This document shows positions 17,126-29,661 of a stretch of DNA of 64,000 nucleotides, in pieces. The notes below the pieces were generated by a model. It was given only the letters and a program-made list of their open reading frames with translations, searched no databases and was not told the origin of the DNA. A program made the translations under genes and the position numbers. The stretch spans positions 1,302,001 through 1,366,000 of the forward strand of contig NZ_FTNV01000001.1 of the NCBI RefSeq assembly GCF_900156535.1, written 5' to 3'. Position 1 is the stretch's first letter; every line of letters begins with the position of its first letter. The stretch is from Roseovarius nanhaiticus (GTDB lineage: Bacteria > Pseudomonadota > Alphaproteobacteria > Rhodobacterales > Rhodobacteraceae).

Positions 17126-18250
17126 ATGCGTCAATGGCTTGCCAATGTCTATCGCCTCGGCGTGAAAGAGCTGCGCAGTCTACGCGCCGATCCGGTCCTC
17201 CTGGTGCTGATCGCCTATGTGTTCAGCGTTGCCGTCTATGCGGTCGCGACAGGGGCGAGATTGGAGGTGATCAACGCATCGGTTGCCTATGTCGATCTCG
17301 ACCGCTCGGACCTGAGCGGGCGCATCATCGGGGCCATTCTGCCACCCGAATTCGACACGCCAGAGGAAATTCCCGCCACGGACATCGCAAAGGTCATGGA
17401 TAGCGGAGAGTTCGTGTTCGTCCTGTCCTTTCCGCCACGTTTCGAGGCGGACGTGCTGGCAGGGCTGCAGCCATCGCTGCAACTGAACGTCGATGCGACG
17501 GCCATGGTGCAGGCCGGGAACGGCGCCGTCTTTCTACAGCAGATCATCACTGGCGAGATCACCAAATTTGTCGCGCGCAGCGACGAGGCCAGCGCGTCGT
17601 CCATAGACATTGTGGTGACGGCGCAGTTCAATCCCAACCTGCAATCGACCTGGTTCGCGTCGGTCATGCAGGTCATCAACAACATCACCATTCTGTCGGT
17701 CCTGCTGACCGGGGCCGCTATGATCCGCGAGCGCGAGCATGGCACGATCGAGCATCTGCTGGTCATGCCCGTCACCCCGTCCGAAATCATGGTGGCCAAG
17801 ATCTGGGCCAACGGCCTCGCCATCATCATCGGCGCCATCCTGTCGCTCTGGCTGGTGGTGCAGGGCATTCTCGGCGTGCCGATCGCCGGATCGATCAGCC
17901 TCTTCATCGCGGGCTCGGTGCTCTACCTCGTCTCGGTGACCGGTCTTGGCATTCTGTTGGCGACCTTTACGACGTCCATGGCCCAATTCGGGCTACTGGC
18001 GCTGCCGGTCCTCGTGATCATGAACCTTCTGTCCGGCAGCACCACACCGATGGAGAGCATCCCTCTCTGGCTTCAATATGTCATGCAAGCTGCGCCCTCG
18101 ACCCATTTCGTCGCGTTCGCACAGGCGATCCTCTATCGCGGCGCGGGACTTGAGGTGGTCTGGGCCGATATGGCCCTGATGACCGTGCTCGGTGCCGCGT
18201 TCTTCGTCGTTGCGCTGATGCGGTTTCGTCAGACGATGGCGTCAGCCTGA
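17126..18250 (+). CDS. ABC-2 type permease (YhhJ-like)
   Basis: 374 residues. One membrane segment (about 22-42) is followed by an extracytoplasmic domain (about 45-180) and five to six membrane segments to the end, typical of ABC-2 permeases. The motif MIREREHGTIEHLLVMPVTPSEIMVAKI before the membrane core is the hallmark coupling segment of the family. It lies one base after the RbbA-type gene and completes a yhiI-rbbA-yhhJ-like set, presumably pairing with the RbbA permease half. Substrate unknown. Confidence 0.88.
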   Translation: MRQWLANVYRLGVKELRSLRADPVLLVLIAYVFSVAVYAVATGARLEVINASVAYVDLDRSDLSGRIIGAILPPEFDTPEEIPATDIAKVMDSGEFVFVLSFPPRFEADVLAGLQPSLQLNVDATAMVQAGNGAVFLQQIITGEITKFVARSDEASASSIDIVVTAQFNPNLQSTWFASVMQVINNITILSVLLTGAAMIREREHGTIEHLLVMPVTPSEIMVAKIWANGLAIIIGAILSLWLVVQGILGVPIAGSISLFIAGSVLYLVSVTGLGILLATFTTSMAQFGLLALPVLVIMNLLSGSTTPMESIPLWLQYVMQAAPSTHFVAFAQAILYRGAGLEVVWADMALMTVLGAAFFVVALMRFRQTMASA

Positions 18251-18297
18251 AGACTTCCAGCCTTCCACGATCTTCTTCCGTGCGTCCTCTGTCCGCT

Positions 18298-18315
18298 GAT
18301 TGACGCGCGTCAATC
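18298..18315. promoter_or_regulatory. 18-bp Fnr/FixK-type palindrome before arcD
   Basis: GATTGACGCGCGTCAATC is a perfect palindrome containing TTGAC-N4-GTCAA. It lies 84 bases before the arcD start and beyond the end of the yhhJ-like gene, so it most likely controls the arcDABC-atp transcript. The identical 18 bases recur before clpK at 32363. Arginine deiminase operons are classic targets of Anr/Fnr-type regulators, and a Crp/Fnr-type gene lies 11 kb downstream in the same block. Confidence 0.75.
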
Positions 18316-18398
18316 CTGAGCGCGCGTCGCATGCCAAAGTCTGGCCTGAAGATCATGCTGCGGCCCGTCGAGCGCCGTGGCGCAGAGGAGGAAAACCG

Positions 18399-19868
18399 AT
18401 GTCAGGCACTGCAACCGCATCCAGCCCCGAGGTGGATGCCAAGGCGTCCGGCACGTTGGGCCTTTTGCCCCTGACCGCGCTGGTCGTCGGCTCGATGATT
18501 GGTGGAGGCGTGTTTAGCCTGCCGCAGAACATGGCGCGCGGCGCTTCGGCGGGGGCGATCACCATCGGCTGGATCATCACCGGCATCGGGATGCTGGCGC
18601 TGGCCTTTGTCTATCGCAACCTCTCGATGCGCAAACCGGCACTCGACGCGGGGCCTTACTCCTACGCGCGGGCGGGTTTTGGCAATTTCGTCGGCTTCAA
18701 CAGCGCCTGGGGCTACTGGCTCAGCGCGTGGCTCGGCAACGTCTCTTATGTCGTGCTGATCTTCGGCGCGCTCAGCTATTTCTACGCCCCTTTCGGCGAG
18801 GAGGGGAACACGTGGCAGGCCATCGTCGGCGCCTCGATCTGTGTTTGGCTGGTGCATGCGCTGGTGCTGGTTGGTGTGCGGCAGGCCGCCATCGTGAATG
18901 TGATTACCACGGCGGCCAAGCTGGGACCGATCTTCCTGTTTGTCGTGCTCGCGCTCGTGGCATTCAACATGCCGACGTTCCAGATGGATTTCTGGGGCAC
19001 CGAAGCGCTGTCGCTGGGCAGCATCACGGCGCAAGTCCAAAGCACGATGCTGGTCACGCTCTGGGTCTTTATCGGGATCGAGGGCGCCAGCGTCGGCTCG
19101 GCTCGCGCGGCCAAGCGCAGCGATATCGGAAAGGCGACGATCCTTGGCTTCGTATCGGTCCTGCTGCTCTACCTGCTGGTCTCGCTTCTGTCGCTGGGCG
19201 TTATGTCCCAGCCCGAGCTGGCCGAACTGCCCGCCGCCGCCTCCATGGCGCATGTGCTGGAATCCATTGTTGGGCCTTGGGGATCGGTCGTCGTGCGCAT
19301 TGGTCTCGTAATCTCGGTCGCGGGCGCCTTCCTGAGCTGGACGCTGCTGGCCGCCGAGATCCCGCTCCGCGCGGCGCAAGAAGGCATGATGCCGGACGTT
19401 TTCGGGGTCGAGAACCAGAACGGCTCGCCGTCAGGGTCGCTCTGGATCACCAATATCTGTGTGCAGATCACCCTGTTCGTGACGCTCTATTCCAACTCGA
19501 CCTATCTCGCGCTCTTCTACATCGCCTCCACCGCCATCTTGGTGCCGTATGTCTTTTCCGGCGCCTACGCACTCAAGCTGGCGCTGAGCGGCGAGAGCTA
19601 CGGGCCGGGCGAGGGGCGCGGCAAGGACATGGCCATCGGAGCCCTCGCAACCGTCTATGGCGCGTGGCTCGTCTATGCGGCGGGGCCTGCCTACCTGCTC
19701 ATGTGCGCGATCCTCTATGCGGTGGGTATTCCCGTCTATTTCTGGGCGCGCAAAGCGCATGACGCACGCGTTTTCAGCGGCATTGAGATCCTGATCGCCA
19801 TCGGCCTCACACTGGCTGCCATTCTTGCTGCCTGGATGATGTGGACCGGCGCAATCAGCCCCCTTTGA
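18399..19868 (+). CDS. arcD: Arginine/ornithine antiporter, APC family
   Basis: 489 residues, about 12-13 membrane segments. The first carries the APC signature [16 protein letters not shown], which matches ArcD/ArgO-type arginine-ornithine exchangers rather than general amino-acid permeases. The ATG at 18399 has a textbook AGGAGG 9 bases upstream; the open frame before it has none. It imports arginine in exchange for ornithine, so the deiminase pathway needs no energy for uptake. It is the first gene of the arcDABC-atp run, 84 bases downstream of an Fnr-type palindrome. Confidence 0.92.
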   Translation: MSGTATASSPEVDAKASGTLGLLPLTALVVGSMIGGGVFSLPQNMARGASAGAITIGWIITGIGMLALAFVYRNLSMRKPALDAGPYSYARAGFGNFVGFNSAWGYWLSAWLGNVSYVVLIFGALSYFYAPFGEEGNTWQAIVGASICVWLVHALVLVGVRQAAIVNVITTAAKLGPIFLFVVLALVAFNMPTFQMDFWGTEALSLGSITAQVQSTMLVTLWVFIGIEGASVGSARAAKRSDIGKATILGFVSVLLLYLLVSLLSLGVMSQPELAELPAAASMAHVLESIVGPWGSVVVRIGLVISVAGAFLSWTLLAAEIPLRAAQEGMMPDVFGVENQNGSPSGSLWITNICVQITLFVTLYSNSTYLALFYIASTAILVPYVFSGAYALKLALSGESYGPGEGRGKDMAIGALATVYGAWLVYAAGPAYLLMCAILYAVGIPVYFWARKAHDARVFSGIEILIAIGLTLAAILAAWMMWTGAISPL

Positions 19869-19894
19869 GCGCGAGAATGGAAGGAGTATCAGAC

Positions 19895-21127
19895 ATGGAA
19901 CATGCCACACAGCTAGGCGTCTATTCCGAAACCGGCACGTTGCGGCAAGTCATCGTCTGCCGCCCAGGCCTGGCCCATCGGCGGCTGACACCGGCCAACT
20001 GCCAAGAGCTGCTTTTTGACGATGTCTTCTGGGTCAAGCAGGCGCAGAAAGACCACGACATATTTTCCAAGACGATGCGCGATGAAGGTATCGAGGTACT
20101 GGACGTCAACACTTTGCTGGCCGAGACGCTGGAGATTGCAAAGGGGCGTGACTGGGTGCTGGACTACCGCATCGTGCCGGACCAGATCGGCGTCGGCATG
20201 GCGTCCGAACTTCGCGCCTGGATGGACGAGTTGCCGGGCGCTGAGCTGGCCGACTACCTGCTGGGCGGGCTGGCGGTCGACGATTTGCCGTTCAAGCCCA
20301 CGGGTCTTTTCGGCAGCTACCTGGGCGCACATGGCTTTATTTTGCCACCGCTCCCCAACGCGCTGTTTACCCGCGACAACTCGGCGTGGATTTTCGGTGG
20401 CGTGTCGGTCAATCCGATGTATTGGCCCGCACGCCGCCCCGAAACTCTGCTCAATACCGCGATCTACAAGTTTCATCCGAAATTCGCGGGCAAGACGACG
20501 ATTCACTGGGGTGATCCAACCGAAGATCATGGGCTGGCCACTGTCGAGGGCGGCGACATCATGCCCGTCGGAGATGGTACCGTTCTTGCCGGCATGGGCG
20601 AGCGGTCCTCGCCTCAAGGGGTGGGCCAGCTTGCCGAAGCGCTTTTTGATACTGGTGCGGCGCAGCGCGTGCTGGCGTTTGCCATCCCGAAATCGCGCGC
20701 AGCTATGCATCTCGATACGATTTTCACTCTTTGCGGCGGCGACGTTGTCACCACCTTCAAGGAAGTCGCGGACGAGCTTGTCTGCTACGATATCCGGCCC
20801 GGTGACGGGCCTGCGCCGCTGCAATTCCGCCGCGATCCGCGCCCCATCTTCGATATTGTGGCCGAGGTGCTGGGCTACAAGCGATTGCAGGTCGTGGCGA
20901 CCGGCGGCGACACCGCCGAAGAGCGTGCGCGTGAGCAGTGGAACGATGGCAACAACGTGCTGGCGCTAAGGCCCGGTGTGGTCATCGGCTATGACCGCAA
21001 CGACGATACCAACGCGGCGCTCAAGGCCGCGGGTATCGAGGTGCTTGCCATCCCCGGCGCCGAGCTGGGCCGCGGCCGCGGTGGCGGCCACTGCATGAGC
21101 TGCCCGACCATGCGCGATCCCGTTTGA
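19895..21127 (+). CDS. arcA: Arginine deiminase
   Basis: 410 residues, as in other ArcA proteins (about 410-420). It converts arginine to citrulline and ammonia in the cytoplasm. Visible active-site blocks are the N-terminal [23 protein letters not shown], the EGGD block, MHLDTIFT (catalytic His) and the C-terminal GHCMSCP. Cys400, the first Cys of that last block, corresponds to the catalytic Cys406 of Pseudomonas ArcA. ATG 19895 is preceded by AAGGAG; the reading further upstream overlaps arcD without support. Next gene is the catabolic ornithine carbamoyltransferase, 18 bases on. Confidence 0.95.
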   Translation: MEHATQLGVYSETGTLRQVIVCRPGLAHRRLTPANCQELLFDDVFWVKQAQKDHDIFSKTMRDEGIEVLDVNTLLAETLEIAKGRDWVLDYRIVPDQIGVGMASELRAWMDELPGAELADYLLGGLAVDDLPFKPTGLFGSYLGAHGFILPPLPNALFTRDNSAWIFGGVSVNPMYWPARRPETLLNTAIYKFHPKFAGKTTIHWGDPTEDHGLATVEGGDIMPVGDGTVLAGMGERSSPQGVGQLAEALFDTGAAQRVLAFAIPKSRAAMHLDTIFTLCGGDVVTTFKEVADELVCYDIRPGDGPAPLQFRRDPRPIFDIVAEVLGYKRLQVVATGGDTAEERAREQWNDGNNVLALRPGVVIGYDRNDDTNAALKAAGIEVLAIPGAELGRGRGGGHCMSCPTMRDPV

Positions 21128-21145
21128 CCCTGAAAGGCATTCCCC

Positions 21146-22147
21146 ATGGCTTACAATCTGAAGAACCGTCATTTTCTGACCTTGCGCGATTACGCGCCGC
21201 GCGAGATCGCCTTCCTGCTAAAACTCGCCGCTGACCTGAAAGTGGCGAAATACACCGGCACCGAGGTGCCCAAGCTGGACGGCAAGGATATCGCGCTGAT
21301 CTTCGAGAAGGACAGCACGCGCACCCGCGTCGGGTTCGAGGTGGCGGCCTACGACCAGGGCGCGCGGGTCACCTATCTGGGGCCGACCGGCTCGCATATC
21401 GGGCACAAGGAATCGGTCAAGGACACGGCCCGCGTGCTGGGCCGCATCTATGACGCGATCGAGTATCGCGGCTTTGGTCAGAAGGTGGTCGAGGAACTGG
21501 CCGAGTATTCCGGCGTGCCTGTCTATAACGGCCTCACGAACGAATTTCACCCGACGCAGATACTGGCCGACTTCCTGACCATGCAGGAGCATGTGGAAAA
21601 ACCGCTGCATCGCGTGGCCTTCGCCTTCCTCGGGGATGCGGGCAACAACATGGGCGACAGCCTGCTGATCGGTGGGGCCAAGATGGGCATGGATGTGCGC
21701 CTTTGCGCGCCCGAGGCCTGCTGGCCGGATCAGGCGATCATTGACGAGGCCAAGGCGATTGCCGCCGAGACGGGCGCGCAGGTCACCATCACCGAGGATG
21801 TGGATGCCGCCGTCAAGGGCGCCGATTTCATCTATACCGACGTCTGGGTGTCGATGGGCGAGCCAAAGGAGAAATGGGCCGAGCGGATCAAGCTGCTGAA
21901 GCCTTATCAGGTGACGGCCGAGGTAATGGCCAAGACTGGCAATCCGCGCGCCTGTTTCATGCATTGCCTGCCCGCCTTCCATAACACCGAGACGACAGTG
22001 GGCACCGAGATCAAGGAAGAATTCGGCCTCGATGCGATGGAGGTGACCGAGGAGGTGTTCGAAAGCGCGGCTTCGATCGTGTTCGATCAGGCCGAAAACC
22101 GCATGCACACAATCAAGGCGGTCCTCGTGGCCACACTGGGGGCCTGA
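21146..22147 (+). CDS. arcB: Ornithine carbamoyltransferase (catabolic, arginine deiminase pathway)
   Basis: 333 residues. The carbamoyl-phosphate site STRTR and the ornithine-binding HCLPAFH motif are both intact. The length and the N-terminal [13 protein letters not shown] match ArcB-type catabolic enzymes, which split citrulline with phosphate into ornithine and carbamoyl phosphate; the anabolic ArgF is shorter. Its place between arcA and arcC fixes the direction of use. AAAGGCATTCCCC before ATG gives a modest ribosome site. The carbamate kinase gene starts one base after the stop. Confidence 0.95.
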   Translation: MAYNLKNRHFLTLRDYAPREIAFLLKLAADLKVAKYTGTEVPKLDGKDIALIFEKDSTRTRVGFEVAAYDQGARVTYLGPTGSHIGHKESVKDTARVLGRIYDAIEYRGFGQKVVEELAEYSGVPVYNGLTNEFHPTQILADFLTMQEHVEKPLHRVAFAFLGDAGNNMGDSLLIGGAKMGMDVRLCAPEACWPDQAIIDEAKAIAAETGAQVTITEDVDAAVKGADFIYTDVWVSMGEPKEKWAERIKLLKPYQVTAEVMAKTGNPRACFMHCLPAFHNTETTVGTEIKEEFGLDAMEVTEEVFESAASIVFDQAENRMHTIKAVLVATLGA

Positions 22148-22148
22148 C

Positions 22149-24859
<2,711 letters not shown>

Positions 24860-24863
<4 letters not shown>

Positions 24864-25156
24864 CCCCGCGCCGCGACAAATCCACCGACGACATCGCGCG
24901 TCAGGCGCGGCGGATGAAATCGCGGCGCGAGCATCCGGGGCCCAGCCCGCTGCGAGGCATCGGCACATTCGGAATGATCGGGTGGTCTATCGCCGTACCG
25001 ACGGTCGGCGGGGCGTTCCTGGGCCTCTGGCTGGATCGGATCTTGCCGCAGGAGTTCAACTGGACGATCGCGCTGATCCTCGGCGGCGTAGTTGTGGGGA
25101 TTTTCATTTCCATCGCCTGGATCAATAAGGAGGGACGCACCGATGATACCGACTGA
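24860..25156 (+). CDS. atpQ: N-ATPase accessory subunit AtpQ (AtpZ-like)
   Basis: 98 residues. A basic N-terminus (about 1-35) is followed by two membrane segments (about 39-60 and 69-88) with GGAFLGLWLDR between them, resembling the AtpI/AtpZ superfamily. It occupies the atpQ position of N-ATPase operons, between atpC and atpR, and overlaps both. It is thought to help assemble the ring or move ions or Mg2+; the exact role is not established. Confidence 0.8.
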
Positions 25157-25439
25157 CTGGTCAGCTATGATGCTGGGCGGGGCCGCGGGGGCCGCTGTCA
25201 GCGCGCTCTATTTCGCGGGACTCGCTTGGAGCATGGGCCACGCGCTGCGGGCGCGAAGCCCGGTCGCCCTATTGGCGCTGAGCGCCGCGATCCGGATTGC
25301 CATCCTGCTGGCGGCGGGCTGGGCAGTGGCCATGCAAGCCGGGCCTTGGGCTGCACTTGGCTATGCCGCGGCCTTCGTGGTCGTTCGGATCGGGGCGATC
25401 ACTGCCGCCAAGATCGGCAATGCGGGACATGCGCCATGA
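25143..25439 (+). CDS. atpR: N-ATPase accessory subunit AtpR
   Basis: 98 residues, almost entirely hydrophobic, with three predicted membrane segments. Arg residues lie inside them (LSAAIRIAILL and FVVVRIGAI), as described for AtpR proteins, where they may contact the extra carboxylates of the c ring. ATG 25143 has AAGGAGGG upstream; the longer open frame into atpQ is not used. It overlaps atpB by 4 bases. Confidence 0.82.
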   Translation: MIPTDWSAMMLGGAAGAAVSALYFAGLAWSMGHALRARSPVALLALSAAIRIAILLAAGWAVAMQAGPWAALGYAAAFVVVRIGAITAAKIGNAGHAP

Positions 25440-26131
25440 CCCTCTCGCCAGATCAGATCGTGATGTTTCAGCTTTGGGGTGTTCCCATTAGCGCCACGAT
25501 CTTCTTCACGTGGATCGTGATGGCGCTGCTGGTCTGTGCGTCCATGCTGATCACGCGTAACCTGCGCGCGGACGTGCCGCCGGATCGCTGGCGCACCATG
25601 CTGGAGGTCATCGTGCAGGGCATCCAAGGGCAGATCCGCGAGATCGCGCCAGGCCCTTCGCGGCATCTGCTCTACTTCGCTGGCACCCTGTTCTTGTTCG
25701 TGGCGCTCTCAAACCTGCTTCTGGTCATTCCGGGCTTCACGCCGCCCACCTCCTCGCTCTCGACGACTACGGCGCTGGCGCTGTCGGTGCTGATTGCCGT
25801 TCCACTTTTCGGCATCACCAGTCGCGGGATCGGCGGTTATCTCAAGACATACTTGCAGCCGTCTTTCATCATGCTGCCCTTCAACATCGTCTCGGAAATT
25901 TCTCGCGGGATTTCGTTGGCGATCCGCCTTTACGGCAACATCATGAGCGGCGCGGTCATCGCCGCGATCCTGCTGACCGTCGCGCCCTTCTTTTTCCCCG
26001 TGTTGATGGATGTCCTGGGCCTGCTCACCGGCATGATCCAAGCCTACATCTTTGCCATTCTCGCGACGGTCTACATCGCCGGCGCCACGGCCGAGCCCAC
26101 TTCCTCGCAGCCTGAAAAGGATAGACCATGA
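25436..26131 (+). CDS. atpB: N-type ATPase subunit a
   Basis: 231 residues with five to six membrane segments. SLAIRLYGNIMSG carries the essential Arg that faces the rotating c ring, and the last helix contains IQAYIFAILATVYI, as in other a subunits. It forms the two ion half-channels of F0. The start at 25436 overlaps atpR (ATGA), and its stop overlaps atpE in the same way. Confidence 0.92.
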   Translation: MTLSPDQIVMFQLWGVPISATIFFTWIVMALLVCASMLITRNLRADVPPDRWRTMLEVIVQGIQGQIREIAPGPSRHLLYFAGTLFLFVALSNLLLVIPGFTPPTSSLSTTTALALSVLIAVPLFGITSRGIGGYLKTYLQPSFIMLPFNIVSEISRGISLAIRLYGNIMSGAVIAAILLTVAPFFFPVLMDVLGLLTGMIQAYIFAILATVYIAGATAEPTSSQPEKDRP

Positions 26132-26418
26132 CAGACCTCGCCATCATCGCCGCAATCTCGATCTTTACCGCCGGTCTGACCGTATCCTTCGGGGCTATCG
26201 GCCCTGCCTTGGGCGAGGGGCGGGCGGCGGCCACGGCGCTGAGCGCCATCGCACAGCAGCCCGATGCTGCGCCGACCATCTCGCGCACGCTCTTCGTCAG
26301 CCTCGCGATGATTGAATCCACGGCGATCTACTGTTTCGTGGTGGCGATGATCCTGCTCTTTGCCAACCCGTTCTGGACCGTGGCGCTGGAGGCCGCACAG
26401 CAGGCGGCGGGGAGCTGA
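26128..26418 (+). CDS. atpE: N-type ATPase subunit c with Na+-type ligands
   Basis: 96 residues, two helices with a polar loop (QQPDA). Helix 2 has E63-S64-T65 and Y68, the pattern of Na+-binding c subunits (E65-S66-T67-Y70 in Ilyobacter tartaricus). Helix 1 has E30 in the place where Ilyobacter has Q32, giving two carboxylates per hairpin as reported for N-ATPases. The ligand pattern is seen; Na+ transport is inference. Confidence 0.9.
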   Translation: MTDLAIIAAISIFTAGLTVSFGAIGPALGEGRAAATALSAIAQQPDAAPTISRTLFVSLAMIESTAIYCFVVAMILLFANPFWTVALEAAQQAAGS

Positions 26419-26421
26419 GCC

Positions 26422-27192
26422 ATGTCCATCGACTGGATCACGGTCGCGGCGCAGATCGCCAATTTTCTGGTGCTGGTCTGGCTGCTCAAGCGATTTCTCT
26501 ACCGTCCCATCCTGGACGGAATTGACGCCCGCGAGACCGAGATCACCACCCGCATGCAGGAGGCAGCCGTGGCCAAGGATGAAGCCGCCCGGACCAAGGC
26601 CGAGTATAAGGGCCGGCTGGAGAAATTGGCCGCCGAGCGGCAAGAGGCTGTCGCCGCCGCTCGCCAAGCCGCCGAGGCCGAGCGCGACGCCCTTCTGGCC
26701 GAGGCGCGTAGCCGCATCGATCAGGAGCATCGGAGCCTGCGCACGCATCTGGAGGAGGAGACGACGCGCTTCACCGCGCAGATGCACGGTGCCGGGGCCG
26801 AGGCGCTCTTGGCGTTGACGCGCAAGGCGCTGGAGGATCTGGCGGACGAGACGCTGGAGGCGCGCATGGCGCGCCATCTCGCCCGCAAGATCAAGACTCT
26901 GGCCGGCGATCTGCGCCGCGCGCGGGGGCAGACGGCTGAGGCCGTCGTGACCAGCCGCGAGGATCTGCCGCTGGACGCGCGCGATGCCATCGCGGCAGAG
27001 CTCAAAGCAGTCTTCCCGGATGTAGATGCCGCGTTCAGAACGGATGCCGCGCAGGCGCCGGGCCTTGTTCTTCGGATAGGTGGCGGGCAGGTGGCCTGGA
27101 CGGTCGACAGCTATATCGATGGGCTGGAGGCGCTGATCCAGGACAAGCTGGCGCCGGGCCATAAAGTTAAGGCGCAGCCTCATGAGCAGTGA
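26422..27192 (+). CDS. atpF: N-type ATPase subunit b, extended, with delta-like C-terminus
   Basis: 256 residues, much longer than standard b (about 155-165). One N-terminal membrane helix (about 8-26) is followed by a long Ala/Glu/Arg-rich coiled coil (about 40-165). The last ~85 residues contain [18 protein letters not shown] and later [28 protein letters not shown]. That resembles the C-terminal domain of delta/OSCP, where a Gly-Gly/Val-Arg-Gly segment precedes a final helix. Since no delta gene is present, this end may replace it. The length is seen; the delta resemblance is my reading without a profile search. Confidence 0.88.
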   Translation: MSIDWITVAAQIANFLVLVWLLKRFLYRPILDGIDARETEITTRMQEAAVAKDEAARTKAEYKGRLEKLAAERQEAVAAARQAAEAERDALLAEARSRIDQEHRSLRTHLEEETTRFTAQMHGAGAEALLALTRKALEDLADETLEARMARHLARKIKTLAGDLRRARGQTAEAVVTSREDLPLDARDAIAAELKAVFPDVDAAFRTDAAQAPGLVLRIGGGQVAWTVDSYIDGLEALIQDKLAPGHKVKAQPHEQ

Positions 27193-28717
27193 GACCCGCC
27201 ACGCGGCCCCAAGCCCACAAGCGCTGCTCGACGCGTTATTGAGTATGCCGGCCCCGGCGCCGCGCCTCAGCGAGATTGGCGAAGTGGCCGAACTGGCGGA
27301 CGGCATTGCCATCGTCACCGGGCTGGAACACGCGCTCTCGGACGAGCTGTTGCGCTTTGAAAGTGGCGTCGAGGGCATCGTGCTCGACCTCGAGCCAGGG
27401 CGTTTGGGTGTGGTCCTCCTTGGCCCGTCCGAGGGTCTGCGCGTGGGCGAGGCGGTCATGCGCACGCATCAGGTGGTCAGCACCAAGGTTGGCCCGAAGC
27501 TTTTGGGCCGAGTTGTCGACGCTCTCGGAAACGCGCTGGACGGAGCGGGCCAGATCGGCGAAGGCAAGACCAGCCCCGTAGAGGCCGAGGCGCCCCGCAT
27601 CCTTGACCGCAAGGCCATTTCGCGCCCGCTGGCGACGGGGATCAAGGCGGTCGATGCCGCGGTGCCTGTCGGCCTCGGCCAGCGCGAGCTGGTGATTGGC
27701 GACCGGCAGACGGGCAAGACCTCGTTGGCGGTTGATGCGATCCTCAATCAGAAATCCACCGATGTCATCTGCATCTATTGCGCCATTGGCCAGCGCGGGG
27801 ATGCCGTGGCCAAGGTGATCGGAGCGCTACGCGATGGCGGCATGATGAAGCGCACGGTGGTCGTCTCGGCGGGGGACGAAGATGCAGCAGGCCTTGCCTA
27901 TGTTGCCCCTTATGCGGCGATGACCATGGCCGAGCATTTTGCCGGCCAGGGTCGCGACGTGCTGGTGGTGCTTGACGATCTGACGCATCACGCGCGCTCC
28001 TACCGCGAATTGTCGCTGCTCTTGCGTCGCCCGCCGGGGCGCGAGGCATTTCCAGGTGATATCTTTTATATTCACGCCCGCCTGCTGGAACGTGCCGGGC
28101 AATTCACCGATGCGGCGGGGGGCGGGTCGATCACCGTGCTGCCCGTTGTCGAAACGCAGGCCGAGAATCTCTCGGCCTACATCCCCACCAATCTCATCTC
28201 GATCACCGACGGGCAGATCTACCTTTCGCCGCGCCTGGTGCGGAAAAACCAGTTTCCGGCGGTCGATCTGGGCGTGTCGGTCAGCCGTGTTGGCGGCAAG
28301 GCGCAAAGCCGCGCATTCCGCGCGGTCGCCGGAAATCTGCGCGTGACGCTGTCGCAATTCGAGGAGCTTGAGGATTTTGCGCGCTTCGGCACGCGTCTGG
28401 ACGATGCGACGCGCGCGCGCCTCACGCGTGGCGCGGCAGTCCGCGCCGCCCTGCGCCAGCCCGAGCGCGACCCCATCCCGGCAGTCGAGCAGTTGGCAGT
28501 TCTGGTCTCGGCCATGGAGGGCAAATTCGACGGGATGAGTGAGCAGGATGTGATGGACGTGATGGCCGCCGTGCGCGCCGCGGCGGCCAAGGATCTGGGC
28601 GATCTGGCCGAGCTGATCGCGCAGAACAAGGAGTTGGACGAGGCCGCCCGCGAGCGCATGGCAGCATTGGGAGAGGCCGCGCGCGCGTCGCTCACGACAT
28701 CCCGAGGCGAGCCATGA
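27182..28717 (+). CDS. atpA: N-type ATPase subunit alpha
   Basis: 511 residues. The non-catalytic P-loop GDRQTGKTS, the [10 protein letters not shown] block and VSRVGGKAQ near the signature region identify alpha. Its start (ATG 27182) lies inside the end of atpF, an 11-base overlap, and its stop overlaps atpG by 4 bases. Confidence 0.94.
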   Translation: MSSETRHAAPSPQALLDALLSMPAPAPRLSEIGEVAELADGIAIVTGLEHALSDELLRFESGVEGIVLDLEPGRLGVVLLGPSEGLRVGEAVMRTHQVVSTKVGPKLLGRVVDALGNALDGAGQIGEGKTSPVEAEAPRILDRKAISRPLATGIKAVDAAVPVGLGQRELVIGDRQTGKTSLAVDAILNQKSTDVICIYCAIGQRGDAVAKVIGALRDGGMMKRTVVVSAGDEDAAGLAYVAPYAAMTMAEHFAGQGRDVLVVLDDLTHHARSYRELSLLLRRPPGREAFPGDIFYIHARLLERAGQFTDAAGGGSITVLPVVETQAENLSAYIPTNLISITDGQIYLSPRLVRKNQFPAVDLGVSVSRVGGKAQSRAFRAVAGNLRVTLSQFEELEDFARFGTRLDDATRARLTRGAAVRAALRQPERDPIPAVEQLAVLVSAMEGKFDGMSEQDVMDVMAAVRAAAAKDLGDLAELIAQNKELDEAARERMAALGEAARASLTTSRGEP

Positions 28718-29622
28718 CCCAAACCCTCGAGGCGTTGAGCCGCCGCACCGAAAGCATGGAGGGGATCGGCAGCGTGGTCCACACGATGAAATCGCTGTCG
28801 GTCATCAACGCCGCCCCGTTCGACAACGCGGCCCGCGCCATCGAGGCCTATCACGGCACGGTCCTCGAGGGGCTGCACGGCTATCTGTCCCAGTCGGGGC
28901 CGGTCTCTGCGTCACGCACTGGCAACGCCGAGCAGGTCGTGGTCGTCTTTGGCTCGGATCACGGTCTATGCGGCAACTACAACGAGGTGCTGGCGGCGCA
29001 TGTTGCTGGTCATTTGAGCGAAACAAAGGGTGCCGCGCGCATCCTTTGCGTCGGCGCACAGATGCAGGCGGCGCTGATCGATGAGGGGCTCGAGGTGCCG
29101 ACGGCCCTGTTGCCGCCTGCATCCGCCGACGGCATCGGGCGGTTGGCGAACCTTCTGACGCAGCAGTTGGATGCGCTGCGTCAGGCGGGCGCCCAGAGGG
29201 AGCTTGCCGTGACGCTTGCGTTCTTCGCGCGCCACGAGGGCAGCGGACAGGCGCCGAACATCAAAAGGTTGCTGCCACTCGACCCCGCTCTGATCTCGGA
29301 GTTGAGGAGCAAGCCCTGGGCCTCACGCAGCCTGCCATTCATCGCGATGAGGCGGGCAGACCTCTTTACAACCCTGATCCGCGGGCATCTCTTCAGCAGT
29401 CTTTTCCGCGCCTCCGCCGAGGCGCTGGTGACCGAGAATGCCGCCCGCCTCGCGATGATGCAGCAGGCCGAGCAATCTGTGGACGATCAGCTTGACGAGC
29501 TGAAATCGCAAATGCGGAATGTGCGGCAGTCCGAAATCACCACCGAGCTTCTGGATGTGATCATCGGGTTCGAGGCGTTGAAAAAGGCCAGAAAACCGCG
29601 CAGCGAGGCAGAGTCCGATTAG
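28714..29622 (+). CDS. atpG: N-type ATPase subunit gamma
   Basis: 302 residues. The N-terminal helix ([21 protein letters not shown]) and C-terminal helix ([19 protein letters not shown], then [19 protein letters not shown]) form the gamma coiled-coil shaft, with [15 protein letters not shown] in the central domain, as in other gamma subunits. It is the last gene of the atp run. The convergent regulator gene ends 39 bases downstream; I see no clear terminator. Confidence 0.92.
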   Translation: MTQTLEALSRRTESMEGIGSVVHTMKSLSVINAAPFDNAARAIEAYHGTVLEGLHGYLSQSGPVSASRTGNAEQVVVVFGSDHGLCGNYNEVLAAHVAGHLSETKGAARILCVGAQMQAALIDEGLEVPTALLPPASADGIGRLANLLTQQLDALRQAGAQRELAVTLAFFARHEGSGQAPNIKRLLPLDPALISELRSKPWASRSLPFIAMRRADLFTTLIRGHLFSSLFRASAEALVTENAARLAMMQQAEQSVDDQLDELKSQMRNVRQSEITTELLDVIIGFEALKKARKPRSEAESD

Positions 29623-29661
29623 CGTGACTGCCAATGCAGGCATGGCCGTGCGCGTGTGCCT

